A stretch of DNA of 64,000 bases from Faecalicatena orotica (GTDB lineage: Bacteria; Bacillota; Clostridia; Lachnospirales; Lachnospiraceae), in assembly GCF_003149245.1 (NCBI RefSeq), contig NZ_QGDL01000013.1, positions 122,750-186,749 on the forward strand, written 5' to 3'. Made by a program: the position numbers and the translations under genes. The notes under the pieces were generated by a model. It ran no database searches, had not been told where the DNA came from, and was given only the letters and a program-made list of their open reading frames with translations. This document shows positions 1 through 8,516 of this stretch, piece by piece (the first letter of the stretch is position 1; each line of letters begins with the position of its first letter).

Positions 1-1704
1 ATAAGAAGTTTCTCCGCCATAGCAGTCCATATCGCTTGCGATCAGCAGTTTCAGTTCGTGTCCTTCCCCGACCGGTAATTCGTAATCTTCGATATCTTCC
101 CCGGAGAAATTGAATACTGCGGCGGTTTTTTCTTTTCCGTCGGAGCGCATGAAGGCATAGATGGCCTTTTCCTCCTGATGGCAGTCAAGCCACTGGAAGC
201 CGGACCTGTCAAAGTCAAGAGCGGACAGGGACGGATGCTCCAGATAAAGCTTGTTGAGTGACTGGATGTAATGGTGAAAGGCATCATGAAGGGGATACTT
301 GAGGATATCCCAGTCCAGTTCCCGTTTTTCATCCCACTCTCGGAACATGGCCAGTTCGGTTCCCATGAAGTTCAGTTTCTTTCCGGGATGCGTCATCATA
401 TAGAGGTACAGGGCCCGTGCCTGCGGGAATTTCCCGTCGTATTCACCGAACATTTTCTGGATGATGGTTGCCTTGCCGTGGACAACTTCATCGTGTGAAA
501 ACGGCAGCAGGAAATGTTCGTCATAATAATACTGCATGGAAAAGGTTAGTTTGTGATAGTCCCTGCCGCGGTAGAGCGGGTCTGTGCGGAAATATTCCAG
601 TGTATCGTTCATCCACCCCATGTCCCATTTGTAATCAAACCCAAGACCGCCGTCTTCCGTCTTTTTTGTGACGCCTGCGTAAGCGCTGGAATCTTCTGCG
701 GCCAGAATGACAGTCGGGTAAGTTTCCTTGATATAGCGATTCATGTTTTTCAGAAATTCGGTGGCATTTACGTTGATTCCCCGCTGGGGGTCGCCCTGCC
801 AGTAAATGATATTGTTGATGGCATCCATGCGCAGTCCGTCGAAATGATATTCTGCAAGCCAGTAATTTGCGTTGGACTGCAGGAAACTCTGGACCTCACC
901 TCTGGAATGGTTGAAGTTTTTGCTTCCCCAGGAGCTGACACTGACGTCGCTGTTCGGGTACTCATAAAGCTGTGTTCCGTCGAAATCAGCAAGGGCGTAG
1001 TTATCGACTGCAAAATGGACCGGAACGAAGTCCAGTATGACACCGATATCATTTAAATGACATTGATCAATAAAGTATTTCAGGTCGTTTACCGTTCCGT
1101 ATCTGGAGGTGGGACTGAAATAGCCGGTGCCCTGATAGCCCCAGGAGTCGTCCGAGGGGTGCTCGCTGACGGGAAGGACTTCGACATAGTTGTAACCGTA
1201 TTCTTTGAGATAAGGAATGAGCAGGTCAGCCGTTTCGGCATAAGTATACCAGCCATTTTCGTCATTTTTATTCATTTTCCAGGAACCGAGGTGCATTTCA
1301 TAAATATTGAGGGGACTGTTCTTGCAGTCGGTTCTTTTTTTCATCCATTTTTCATCGTGGAAGGTATAACTGTTCAGGTCACGCACAACGGAAGCACTCT
1401 GCGGGCGGAGTTCCATTCCGTAGCCGTATGGGTCGCAGTGGTCTGTGCAGCTGCCGTCGTTTTTATAGATTCTGTACTTATACAGCATACCGTCTCTCAT
1501 GTTGTCGAGCGTAATCTGCCAGAACTGGCCATTATAAATCTTTTCCATCGGCGTATCGGTCCAGCCATTGAACTCCCCGATCAAACTTACCTTTTGGGCC
1601 GCAGGGGCAAAGACAGTAAATACAGCTTTGTTCCCGGTGAGCCGGCATCCGAGGAATTTATAGGCATCAAATATTTTTCCCGTATAAAATCCGTAATAAT
1701 CCAT
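1..1704 (-). CDS. glgB: 1,4-alpha-glucan branching enzyme (partial, 3' end outside window)
   Basis: Transfers alpha-1,4 glucan segments to alpha-1,6 branch points in glycogen synthesis, in the cytoplasm. The reading frame is open for 568 codons from ATG 1704 to the window edge; the family usually has about 630-650 residues, so only the end of the C-terminal beta domain is missing. An N-terminal CBM48 fold (near GEFNGW) is followed by the GH13 barrel. The nucleophile is D294 (GLRMDAI), the acid/base E337 (AAEDSS), and SHDEVVHGK follows. The start is supported by GGGAGG 6-7 nt upstream. No other glg gene lies beside it in the window. It is divergent from a TetR regulator. Identification is from motifs read by eye and is secure. 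Confidence 0.93.
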   Translation of the reverse strand, partial: MDYYGFYTGKIFDAYKFLGCRLTGNKAVFTVFAPAAQKVSLIGEFNGWTDTPMEKIYNGQFWQITLDNMRDGMLYKYRIYKNDGSCTDHCDPYGYGMELRPQSASVVRDLNSYTFHDEKWMKKRTDCKNSPLNIYEMHLGSWKMNKNDENGWYTYAETADLLIPYLKEYGYNYVEVLPVSEHPSDDSWGYQGTGYFSPTSRYGTVNDLKYFIDQCHLNDIGVILDFVPVHFAVDNYALADFDGTQLYEYPNSDVSVSSWGSKNFNHSRGEVQSFLQSNANYWLAEYHFDGLRMDAINNIIYWQGDPQRGINVNATEFLKNMNRYIKETYPTVILAAEDSSAYAGVTKKTEDGGLGFDYKWDMGWMNDTLEYFRTDPLYRGRDYHKLTFSMQYYYDEHFLLPFSHDEVVHGKATIIQKMFGEYDGKFPQARALYLYMMTHPGKKLNFMGTELAMFREWDEKRELDWDILKYPLHDAFHHYIQSLNKLYLEHPSLSALDFDRSGFQWLDCHQEEKAIYAFMRSDGKEKTAAVFNFSGEDIEDYELPVGEGHELKLLIASDMDCYGGETSY

Positions 1705-1745
1705 TCATATCCTCCCGTACTTGTTCTTTTACTATAATAGTTTAA

Positions 1746-1774
1746 TTGACTACCGTCGTTTTTCTTAGTACTAT
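1746..1774 (+). promoter_or_regulatory. Candidate sigma-A promoter for the TetR gene
   Basis: TTGACT (1746-1751) is separated by 17 nt from TACTAT (1769-1774). It lies in the glgB/TetR divergent region. A short palindrome, ACTATAATAGT, sits about 10 nt upstream and could be an operator; that part is inference. Confidence 0.55.
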
Positions 1775-1873
1775 TATCATTATAAAGGATCTAGAGATGG
1801 AATCAATCGACGATTTTTGAAAGGAGTATGTTATTCGACGCTTTCGGGATATTGTTGGATAACTGTGGAGTTT

Positions 1874-2401
1874 ATGGACTTAAGAGTGAAGAAGACAAGA
1901 AACAGCATTATCAATGCATTTATTGAACTGCGCTCAAAAAAGGAGCTGGAACGGATTACGATAAAAGAGCTGGCAGAGCTGGCCTGTATAAACAAAGCCA
2001 CCTTCTACCAGCATTATAAGGACATCTATGATTTATCGGAAAAATTAGAGCTGGAAGTGCTCACTTCGGCAATCCAGGATATGAACCATCCAGAAAATCT
2101 TATCTCAGACCCGCGGGAGGGTGTCATGGAAATTGCAAATGCCATTCTTTCCCGGCGCCCGATGCTCGACATCCTGTATTCCGGCACGAGAAGGCCGCTG
2201 CTTGTGGACCGTCTGGAACAGCTTCTGAAAGAAGTGATATACAGTAACTGTCCGGAATATCAGGGCGATCTGGAAAAGGACCTGCTGTTTACCGTCCTGA
2301 TTCAGGGCACGTTCCGTGCCTTCGAACAGCATATGAACGATGAAAACGAGAAAGTATTGGAGATACTCGCAAACATCAGCGAAAATATGCTGCGAAGTTG
2401 A
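1874..2401 (+). CDS. TetR/AcrR family transcriptional regulator
   Basis: DNA-binding repressor of the TetR fold, about 175 residues. The N-terminal helix-turn-helix is clear (TIKELAELACINKATFYQHYKD); the C-terminal ligand domain is variable and gives no hint of ligand. I chose ATG 1874 because TetR similarity begins at DLRVKKTRNSI. A GTG at 1865 and a TTG at 1817 are in-frame alternatives, and the GGAG just before 1874 is rather close. The gene is divergent from glgB and convergent with the GH31 gene; the target is unknown. Confidence 0.85.
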   Translation: MDLRVKKTRNSIINAFIELRSKKELERITIKELAELACINKATFYQHYKDIYDLSEKLELEVLTSAIQDMNHPENLISDPREGVMEIANAILSRRPMLDILYSGTRRPLLVDRLEQLLKEVIYSNCPEYQGDLEKDLLFTVLIQGTFRAFEQHMNDENEKVLEILANISENMLRS

Positions 2402-2412
2402 ATTTTAAGAAT

Positions 2413-2453
2413 ATTCTGAAAACGGACTGCAAAGGGGTCAGACCCCTTTGCAG
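2413..2453 (+). repeat. Dispersed palindromic repeat, copy 1 (REP-like)
   Basis: A perfect 13-bp inverted repeat with one central base (2427-2453, core AAAGGGGTCAGACCCCTTT) is preceded by TTCTGAAAACGG. The same flank plus palindrome recurs in opposite orientation at 36320-36360. It lies between convergent TetR and GH31 genes, and the GH31 stop codon falls inside the palindrome. It may also terminate transcription, although there is no long T run. Confidence 0.8.
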
Positions 2454-4393
2454 ATTCCATCGTCTTCATAAAGTGCATATTCGCCGTCAGGATATCCGAT
2501 TGTTTGTTTTGTGCCCATATCGATTTTTTCTACGCATTCTGCTGCATCAACTATTGGTATGTTTTTTCCGCTGCGGATGAATAAGGAAACTTCGTTTAGT
2601 GCGATTTCTACATAATGGTGGCCCTTTGGCAGTTCTTTCTCGGAGATGTTTCCGTCCGGAAGGAATTTTATGAACTTCATGTTTTCCGGGAGGTAGACGT
2701 ATCTTCCGGCGGCATTCTGGGTGTAGACGGGGGCGATCATGATTTCGTTTCCGATCATGAGCTGGTCCTCGACCTGTTTTGCCATTGCATCTTCCGGGTA
2801 TTCGAATGCGAGCGGCTTAAAATACATATCGTCGTTTAAGGCGGCCTTCATGTATTCGCTGTAAAGGTATGGCAGCAGGCGGTAGCGGACGGAGATTACA
2901 TGCCGGAAATCTTCGATGTTTTCAAATTGGTAGCATTCCTGCTCTCTTGTCCCGAGTGCGGCGTGGTTGCGCATGAGCGGTGTGAATACGCCGAGCGCCA
3001 GCCAGCGAAGGACTAAGTCTCTTGTCGTATCGGAACCGAAACCGCCTAAGTCAGCCCCTGTATAGAGGAAACCGCACATGTTGAGGGACGGCATTATTTT
3101 CAGGTTCAGAAGGATGTGTGACCACCAGGACTGGTTGTCGCCGGTCCAGATTCCGCCGTAACGGTGCATTCCTATGTAGGAGGAGCGGGAGAACATCAGG
3201 ATTCTCTTGTCAGGAACGATTTTATCAAACGCTTCTGATGCCGCGCGGGTCATGTTGAAGCCGTACAGGTTGTGGACCTTGTCATGGCGGATTTTCTTTC
3301 CGTTAACCTCATGGTAGAAACGTTTGTAATCGTCCGGATTATTGGCGAGGCCGATCACCTTGTCATTGAGGAGGAAGCCCGGTACTTCATCCTCTTTTTC
3401 AAGCAGGTCTTTAAAATAGCTCTTCAGGTCATCGACTCCTTCGGGAGTGCAGAAGATTGCCGGTTCATTCATATCGTTCCAGAATCCGTCGATTCCCTGG
3501 GAGATCAGTCTTTCATACTTGCTTCCGAACCATGCGCGGGCATCAGGATTCAGGACATCCGGAAAATGTGTCCAGCCCGGCCATACTGCGGCTACAAATT
3601 CACTTCCGTCTTCCCATTTGCAGAAGTAACCTTTTTCTTTCCCTTCCTCATAAATATCGTATCCTTCCTCAATCTTGACACCTGCGTCAATGATAGGGAT
3701 CAGATGGATATTCTCCGCCTTCATTTCATCTACAAATCCTTTAAAGTCAGGGAAGTTTTCCTTGTTTACAGTAAAATCTTTATAATTGTCCATGTAGTCG
3801 ATGTCCATATACAGCATATCAATTGGGATGTGGTTTTCGCGGTATCCCTTTACTACATTTTTAAAATCTTCTTCGGTTGTATATCCCCAGCGGCTTTGTC
3901 CGAATCCGAATGCAAACTTTGGCGGGATATAGCTCTGGCCGATGATTTTACGGAACTGTTTTACAATATCATAGGCGTTGTCACCATCGATGACATACAG
4001 GTCAAGGTCCGCATCTTCGCAGCTGATTTCCAGCCGGTTCTGCCTTGTATAGCCGATGTCAAACCGCATTGCGCCGGGGTAGTCGAGAAAAAGACCGAAG
4101 GTTTCTCGTCCGGAAACGATGATGAAATTGTGTGCGCCATATAAGGAATTCTTGTTTTCGGTGTGATTTGGGTCGTCGCTGCAATTGCTGATATAGAGAA
4201 AACCTCTCTTGTTAATGCCTCTGTTGGCCTCGCCCAGACCATACACGATGTCTTCCTCCTCCATTTCGCAGGTGAAATGAAAACCGTTATTTAAGGAAAT
4301 GCTGCCGTGTTTCGGGGAACCTGAAGCAGGTTCTAAGGCTTCGGTAACTGCCCCGGTTTCAAATGGACTTCCATATACATACTTCTGAATCAT
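2438..4393 (-). CDS. Glycoside hydrolase family 31 (alpha-glucosidase type), short C-terminus
   Basis: Retaining alpha-glycosidase of 651 residues. No signal peptide is seen, so it probably acts in the cytoplasm on alpha-glucosides. The N-terminal beta domain is followed by a barrel with nucleophile D307 (FWNDMNEP) and acid/base D419 (GIWTGDN). The reading frame ends right after YALYEDDG inside a dispersed palindrome, whereas relatives usually run several dozen residues further through the last beta domain; this suggests a truncated tail. AGGAGG lies ahead of the start. The gene is divergent from an AraC regulator at 4578, its likely regulator. The exact substrate is not resolved. Confidence 0.9.
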   Translation of the reverse strand: MIQKYVYGSPFETGAVTEALEPASGSPKHGSISLNNGFHFTCEMEEEDIVYGLGEANRGINKRGFLYISNCSDDPNHTENKNSLYGAHNFIIVSGRETFGLFLDYPGAMRFDIGYTRQNRLEISCEDADLDLYVIDGDNAYDIVKQFRKIIGQSYIPPKFAFGFGQSRWGYTTEEDFKNVVKGYRENHIPIDMLYMDIDYMDNYKDFTVNKENFPDFKGFVDEMKAENIHLIPIIDAGVKIEEGYDIYEEGKEKGYFCKWEDGSEFVAAVWPGWTHFPDVLNPDARAWFGSKYERLISQGIDGFWNDMNEPAIFCTPEGVDDLKSYFKDLLEKEDEVPGFLLNDKVIGLANNPDDYKRFYHEVNGKKIRHDKVHNLYGFNMTRAASEAFDKIVPDKRILMFSRSSYIGMHRYGGIWTGDNQSWWSHILLNLKIMPSLNMCGFLYTGADLGGFGSDTTRDLVLRWLALGVFTPLMRNHAALGTREQECYQFENIEDFRHVISVRYRLLPYLYSEYMKAALNDDMYFKPLAFEYPEDAMAKQVEDQLMIGNEIMIAPVYTQNAAGRYVYLPENMKFIKFLPDGNISEKELPKGHHYVEIALNEVSLFIRSGKNIPIVDAAECVEKIDMGTKQTIGYPDGEYALYEDDGICKGV

Positions 4394-4429
4394 TTTCGTG
4401 ACCTCCTGATATACAATCTGTATTACTGT

Positions 4430-4447
4430 TTACAGGCACGCCTGTAA
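4430..4447. promoter_or_regulatory. 18-bp operator-like palindrome upstream of GH31
   Basis: Perfect 8-2-8 inverted repeat TTACAGGC-AC-GCCTGTAA. On the minus strand it lies just downstream of a candidate -10 (TATACT, 4465-4460), where a repressor or regulator would act on the GH31 transcript. The protein that binds it is unknown. Confidence 0.5.
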
Positions 4448-4577
4448 CACTTTTTTATCAGTATAAGAAAAAAAGATTGAAATATCTTGCATTATTACTT
4501 AAAATAATAACACAATATTGAGGTTGTGGAAAATCTGCGTATGTTTCTTAAATGCGTGCAGAGACGGGAGGATTTAT

Positions 4578-5471
4578 ATGAATAAGGATCATTCTCTGGA
4601 AGAAGATGTCAGGCACGGCACACAGGAGCGGCCATTGACGGCCATGCATTTTACCACCGGGCCGGGAACGATTTACCCGGAACATTTTTATGTCGAGAGA
4701 CACTGGCATCATAATGTTGAGATCTTAAAGGCCATAAAAGGAAGTTTTTTAGTCGAGCTGAACCTTGAAAATTTTGTTTTGCAAGAGGGGGAGATAGGTT
4801 TTATAAACAGTGGTGAGCTCCATCAGATAGAGGGAACCGGACAGGATACCGTGCATGACGTTCTTATTTTTAACCCTCATATACTGGAATTTACTTATCA
4901 GGATGAATTTCAAAAAGAGTTTGCGGCACCGCTGCTCGCACATGTTTCTTCGCTTCCGAGGGTGATCGGGCCGCGGGATGGGATATACAGGAAGATATCG
5001 GAATTGTTTGATCAGGCGGCAGAGTGTGGACTGGAAGAAAATGAGGGGTGGTATTTCCGGGCAAAGCTCTTTTTGCTTGAAATGATGTATGAACTGGACA
5101 GGAACCGCAGGATGGTGGCGGCAGCGAGTGTTCTGAATGCATCGGAGAAAGAGCGGATTGACCGGTATAAAAAGATTGTTTCCTATGTGGAGAAGCATTA
5201 TATGGAGAAGATTACTCTGGAACAGCTGGCCGGGGAGGCGCAGTGCAACCCGCAGTACCTCTGCCATTTCTTTAAGGAGATAGCAAATATTTCGCCCGTT
5301 CAGTATCTCATCGGATACCGCATAGAAAAGGCAAAGGAGATGCTCGAGGATACGACGAAAACAGTGCTGGAGGTGAGTCTGGACTGTGGGTTTGAGAATG
5401 TGAGTTATTTCATCCGGCAGTTTAAACGGGCGGCAGGAATCACTCCGCGGGAGTATCGGAAACAGCTGTAG
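4578..5471 (+). CDS. AraC family transcriptional regulator with cupin sensor domain
   Basis: Protein of 297 residues. The N-terminal half is a cupin-type sugar-sensing domain (HWHHNVEILKAIKG, then GEIGFINSGELHQIEG). The C-terminal 100 residues hold two helix-turn-helix motifs (ITLEQLAGEAQCNPQYLCHFFKE and LEVSLDCGFENVSYFIRQFKRAAGITPREYR). ATG 4578 is chosen because GGGAGG lies 6-7 nt upstream. It is divergent from GH31, so control of that alpha-glucosidase is the obvious inference. Confidence 0.9.
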   Translation: MNKDHSLEEDVRHGTQERPLTAMHFTTGPGTIYPEHFYVERHWHHNVEILKAIKGSFLVELNLENFVLQEGEIGFINSGELHQIEGTGQDTVHDVLIFNPHILEFTYQDEFQKEFAAPLLAHVSSLPRVIGPRDGIYRKISELFDQAAECGLEENEGWYFRAKLFLLEMMYELDRNRRMVAAASVLNASEKERIDRYKKIVSYVEKHYMEKITLEQLAGEAQCNPQYLCHFFKEIANISPVQYLIGYRIEKAKEMLEDTTKTVLEVSLDCGFENVSYFIRQFKRAAGITPREYRKQL

Positions 5472-5502
5472 AAAATAAAAGATAAGAGTTTGTGATTTGC
5501 TA

Positions 5503-5531
5503 TTGACTTTTACCTTCTTATGTTATATATT
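5503..5531 (+). promoter_or_regulatory. Sigma-A promoter for the DUF3796-XRE operon
   Basis: TTGACT (5503-5508), a 17-nt spacer, then TATATT (5526-5531). The -10 lies inside the first of two tandem operator-like repeats. Confidence 0.7.
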
Positions 5532-5561
5532 TATAACAACAAATGTGATATATTTATAACA
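5521..5561. promoter_or_regulatory. Two tandem 18-bp operator-like repeats
   Basis: TGTTATATATTTATAACA (5521-5538) and TGTGATATATTTATAACA (5544-5561) differ at one base, are each near-palindromic and start 23 bp apart. They cover the -10 and initial transcribed region ahead of a membrane protein/XRE gene pair, so autoregulation by the XRE protein is the likely reading. Confidence 0.6.
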
Positions 5562-5621
5562 TAAAGGGCTGCAAAGAGAGCACAGTAAAATGCGGCAGGC
5601 CTGTCAGGAGGAGGGATTAGT

Positions 5622-6005
5622 ATGACAAAAGCGAAAAAACATAATCCACTGTCTTATTTAGGATGGCTTGGGCTGGTCGGTGTAGTGGGGACCAATACAG
5701 GAGACTGGCTGCTGCAACTGTTTCTGATTTATTTCTTTTTCTTCATTTACACGAATATGCCAGCTGATGAGTTGTTTTGGATGAATGTAAGAAAAGCGGG
5801 TTTCAGGGCGTTTATTTTTGAAGTGGCAGCCAATAGCCTTATATTGGTTATCGTTGCGGTTCTCGAACATATAAAGTATATTTCGGCTGACATGGTTACG
5901 CTGGTTATGAGGCTGTATCTTATCAGTTTTGTGGCAGCGATGGCAATTTTCATTGCTATGCTCTGGCAGATCAACCGGCAGGAAAGAAAATATATGGAGG
6001 AGTAG
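5622..6005 (+). CDS. DUF3796-like small membrane protein
   Basis: 127 residues with about three hydrophobic segments (near 35-50, 68-88 and 100-117) and the N-terminal [11 protein letters not shown] pattern typical of DUF3796 proteins. Function is unknown. Such proteins are often encoded next to a small XRE regulator, as here, where the next ATG begins one base after this stop. A strong AGGAGG-type site precedes the start. Confidence 0.7.
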   Translation: MTKAKKHNPLSYLGWLGLVGVVGTNTGDWLLQLFLIYFFFFIYTNMPADELFWMNVRKAGFRAFIFEVAANSLILVIVAVLEHIKYISADMVTLVMRLYLISFVAAMAIFIAMLWQINRQERKYMEE

Positions 6006-6006
6006 G

Positions 6007-6207
6007 ATGCTAAAGACAAAGATAAAAGAATACCGGCTGGCATTCGACTTAAGCCAGACAGATCTGGCGGAACGGGTGGGGGTCAGACGCGAGACGATAG
6101 GGCATTTGGAAAACGGACGTTATAATCCGTCATTGAAGCTGGCGATGGATATTGCCCGGATCTTTCAGGTTACAGTAGAAGAACTGTTTGAATTCGAGGA
6201 TGAGTGA
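6007..6207 (+). CDS. Small XRE family helix-turn-helix regulator
   Basis: 66-residue protein that is almost entirely one HTH_3 domain ([39 protein letters not shown]). ATG 6007 lies one base beyond the stop of the preceding membrane protein gene, with GGAGGA overlapping that gene's end, so the two are translationally coupled. It probably binds the tandem repeats at 5521-5561. Confidence 0.88.
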   Translation: MLKTKIKEYRLAFDLSQTDLAERVGVRRETIGHLENGRYNPSLKLAMDIARIFQVTVEELFEFEDE

Positions 6208-6246
6208 AACTGGCTGAAACAACGAATATTTTCTCCATGAAACAGA

Positions 6247-6275
6247 AGCGCCCTGTACCAAGCGGTACGGGCGCT
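6247..6275. terminator. Hairpin terminator between convergent genes
   Basis: AGCGCCC-T-GTACC / GGTAC-GGGCGCT with a 4-nt loop (one bulged T). A T-rich stretch follows on the plus strand at 6291-6299, inside the end of the anti-sigma gene. It can serve the XRE operon. Confidence 0.65.
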
Positions 6276-6285
6276 CTGTCTGTGG

Positions 6286-6873
6286 TTATTTGTTTTTTTC
6301 CTGAATTAGTTCTCCGTTTTCGAAGTACAGAGTTTTGTCTTTAAACTCGAGTGTCCATTTGCACGGGGAATCTTTCGTCCCGAGTTCATCTTCCCATCCC
6401 ATGCTGTCGCTCTCATTGTTCAAAATCCGTGTAGCTGACAGTACTTTAAAGTAAGTGCCGTTACGATTTGTTTCACCGGAAAAGACTATTTCGTGTCCCG
6501 GTTTTATGGTCATCTGGAGATAGGCCTTGTTTTCTCTTGTGCCGTAGCTTAATGTTATATCCTCATATTTTACTTCACCGTAGGTACGGGGAAGCAGTAC
6601 GAAAATAGCAAGCAGCAGTACTGCGGCAGCGCCCGCGCAGGCGGCTGTGATTCTGTGTTTCCTTTTTTTCTTTATCTTCTTTATCAGGCCGGCATCTTCG
6701 ATTTCCTCTTCCGATACGGCTTTAGCTTCAGGAATTTCGCCCTTCATTTCCAGATAGTAGATTCTGCATTCTTTACAACTTTTCAGATGTTTTTCGATTT
6801 CCCTGTTACTTTCTTCGCTTGTCAGACCGTCGATATACAGCGGGAGCAGGTCCCGGATCAGTTCACATTTCAT
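6286..6873 (-). CDS. Anti-sigma factor, zinc-finger type
   Basis: 195 residues. The N-terminal zinc-binding anti-sigma domain shows C3, H29, C33 and C36 (HLKSCKEC). One transmembrane segment lies at about 75-93, followed by an extracytoplasmic domain of about 100 residues. It overlaps the upstream sigma gene by 11 nt, the usual pairing for membrane-held release of an ECF sigma factor. The outer domain is not recognised, so the signal is unknown. Confidence 0.85.
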   Translation of the reverse strand: MKCELIRDLLPLYIDGLTSEESNREIEKHLKSCKECRIYYLEMKGEIPEAKAVSEEEIEDAGLIKKIKKKRKHRITAACAGAAAVLLLAIFVLLPRTYGEVKYEDITLSYGTRENKAYLQMTIKPGHEIVFSGETNRNGTYFKVLSATRILNNESDSMGWEDELGTKDSPCKWTLEFKDKTLYFENGELIQEKNK

Positions 6874-7351
6874 ATTGGCTCTCCTTTCTGATTTTCTGTT
6901 TGCCCCGGTAAAATGTTACACGTGCCCAGTTTTCGTCTTTGCCCAGAATTTCCCCGATTTCCTTAAAACTGAAATTCCCGTTTAGCCTTAAATACATGAC
7001 TTCTCTCATCGGCTCTTCGAGGGCGTGAAGCAGCTTGTACAATTGAATCGTATCCATTTTCTGAATTGCGGCTGATTCCGGTGGCTGCTTTGGAGAGGGG
7101 ATATCTTCTGTTAGTTCCGTGTGGTTTTCTCTCCCTCTTTGCTTCAATTCTCTGCACCACAGATGCTTCGCGATCTGGCATAGCCAGACATAAAGCTTAC
7201 AGTCCCCGCGGAAACTTTCTATGGACTTCACGGCCTGGAAGAAGGTTTCCTGTGTCAGTTCTTCTGTTAGCTGGGTGTCATGGCAAAGGCTAAACAGATA
7301 TTTATATACCTGCGGCATATATTTCTTATAAATCTGTTCCATGTCTTTCAT
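6863..7351 (-). CDS. ECF-type RNA polymerase sigma factor
   Basis: 162 residues with sigma region 2 (YKYLFSLCHDTQLTEELTQETFFQAV) and region 4 (MREVMYLRLNGNFSFKEIGEILGKDENWARVTFYRGKQKIR). ATG 7351 has GGAGG 6 nt upstream. The gene is followed by an overlapping anti-sigma gene. The upstream minus-strand sequence contains GTTGTAACGAATT, which resembles an ECF -35 element and may mean autoregulation; this is inference. Confidence 0.9.
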   Translation of the reverse strand: MKDMEQIYKKYMPQVYKYLFSLCHDTQLTEELTQETFFQAVKSIESFRGDCKLYVWLCQIAKHLWCRELKQRGRENHTELTEDIPSPKQPPESAAIQKMDTIQLYKLLHALEEPMREVMYLRLNGNFSFKEIGEILGKDENWARVTFYRGKQKIRKESQYEM

Positions 7352-7491
7352 GTCCTACCTCCTTGCCTATAAGTGTCCCTGAAAAGTAATTCGTTACAAC
7401 TTTTTTATTTTAATTTTCCAGCTGCATTGAAGTGCTGCCACCTGATGGTGGGCTTCTATGTGGTCCATACATTCAAAGAAAAATAGTAAAA

Positions 7492-7522
7492 GCCCGCCTG
7501 TGCTCCTGATACACAGGCGGGC
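7492..7522. terminator. Strong hairpin terminator after the lyxose isomerase-like gene
   Basis: Perfect 11-bp stem GCCCGCCTGTG / CACAGGCGGGC with a 9-nt loop. On the minus strand it is followed by TTTTACTATTTTTC, and it lies 12 nt past the stop of the gene at 7535. Confidence 0.85.
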
Positions 7523-7534
7523 CTTAAAAACTTC

Positions 7535-8221
7535 TTAATCCGCATTAGGATATTCGTTACAAAGCAGCCGGTAGGCCTCTTCATCCTCTTCGATCTCCGG
7601 GAAACGTCCGATCTCTTTATTATAGAAGAAGTTATCGTTATCGTCATCATTGCACATAGAAACTTCACCCAGAAGCACCGGGCCGCCCGTCTCAGGTACG
7701 ATAAAATCATGGTACATATATGGTGTAATCGTAATGCTCTGTCCCGGATGCAGGCAGACTTTTGTTCCGGCAGGTACGGATTCTGTCTTCCCATCCGAAC
7801 ATACGACAACATCCGTATCCAGCATTTTTTCATCCGGTGTACCGTTATATACGGTTATGTATACATCGTTGCCGCCCCGGTTGATAATATCCTCCATCTT
7901 ACTTACATGAAAATGCATGGCCGCTGTCTGGCCTTCGTATAACATCAGGAGCTTTTCGGCATATGTTTTTTTATATTTCTCAGGCATCTTCAGGTTGCCG
8001 TTTCGGATCGTGAATAGTGAGAAGCCGATCTCGTCAAATCTGCCGAGACCAAAGTCTGTAATATCCCACCCTAATTTGTTGTCTCGTATCTCATCATATT
8101 CATGGCCGGTGTTGTGCCAGTCTTCGGGCGTCCAGCAGGCAAAGGGCGGCATTTCAAATCCATGCTCTTTTATCAGGCTTTCCATGTCCTTGATGACCTG
8201 GTTGATTCGGGAACGTTTCAT
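7535..8221 (-). CDS. D-lyxose isomerase family cupin protein
   Basis: 228 residues matching the D-lyxose (D-mannose) ketol-isomerase family, metal-dependent cupins that convert D-lyxose to D-xylulose and D-mannose to D-fructose. Putative metal ligands are the two His and the Glu in MHFHVSKMEDI and the His in YMYHDF. The N-terminal MKRSRINQVIKD and FTIRNG features are family-typical. It is transcribed alone, away from the ABC importer, and ends at a strong terminator. A role in sugar interconversion is likely; the actual substrate is not shown by sequence. Confidence 0.82.
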   Translation of the reverse strand: MKRSRINQVIKDMESLIKEHGFEMPPFACWTPEDWHNTGHEYDEIRDNKLGWDITDFGLGRFDEIGFSLFTIRNGNLKMPEKYKKTYAEKLLMLYEGQTAAMHFHVSKMEDIINRGGNDVYITVYNGTPDEKMLDTDVVVCSDGKTESVPAGTKVCLHPGQSITITPYMYHDFIVPETGGPVLLGEVSMCNDDDNDNFFYNKEIGRFPEIEEDEEAYRLLCNEYPNAD

Positions 8222-8348
8222 ACGGGTAATCCTCCTTGATTCAGATAATATTATTTTGAGTCTGCCGGCTTTTCTTTCCGGCCGCTTTTCCTATTTTATC
8301 ATAATATACGGTTTTATGTGCAGATAACGCTATATTCAGAGAAATTTC

Positions 8349-8374
8349 CCTAAAATCGTATTTTTTTCCTGTTT
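8349..8374 (+). promoter_or_regulatory. Regulator box, upstream copy
   Basis: CCTAAAATCGTATTTTTTTC and following bases match the box at 8411 at 18 of 21 positions. The two start 62 bp apart, about six helical turns, so both face the same side of the DNA. Confidence 0.55.
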
Positions 8375-8410
8375 CATATTCTATTAGAAAATCAATTCCC
8401 TGTAATTCTG

Positions 8411-8435
8411 CCTAAAATCATAGTTTTCTCCATTG
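8411..8435 (+). promoter_or_regulatory. Regulator box abutting the importer promoter
   Basis: Contains AATCATAGTTTTCTCCATTG, found identically on the minus strand upstream of the GH172 gene (34108-34083). Its last bases overlap the -35 at 8433, the geometry of an activator touching sigma. The YesN-type regulator at 14011 is the prime candidate. Confidence 0.7.
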
Positions 8436-8461
8436 AGGGAGGGGATGCTTTTCCCTATAAT
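8433..8461 (+). promoter_or_regulatory. Promoter of the ABC importer operon
   Basis: TTGAGG (8433-8438), 17-nt spacer, perfect TATAAT (8456-8461). The poor -35 overlapped by a conserved box suggests activator dependence. Confidence 0.7.
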
Positions 8462-8516
8462 GAACACATCCTAAGAAATACGGATTCCGGAACGTATCAA
8501 GAAAAGGGGGAAGAAA

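Noticed and set aside
1828..1923. Possible leader peptide after AAAGGAG upstream of the TetR gene
   Set aside because: The ATG is only one base from the ribosome site and the 31-codon frame has no notable content; it overlaps the TetR start.
3272..4144. Long plus-strand open frame (290 codons) opposite GH31
   Set aside because: It mirrors the codons of the well-supported GH31 gene, has no ribosome site and no recognisable domain.
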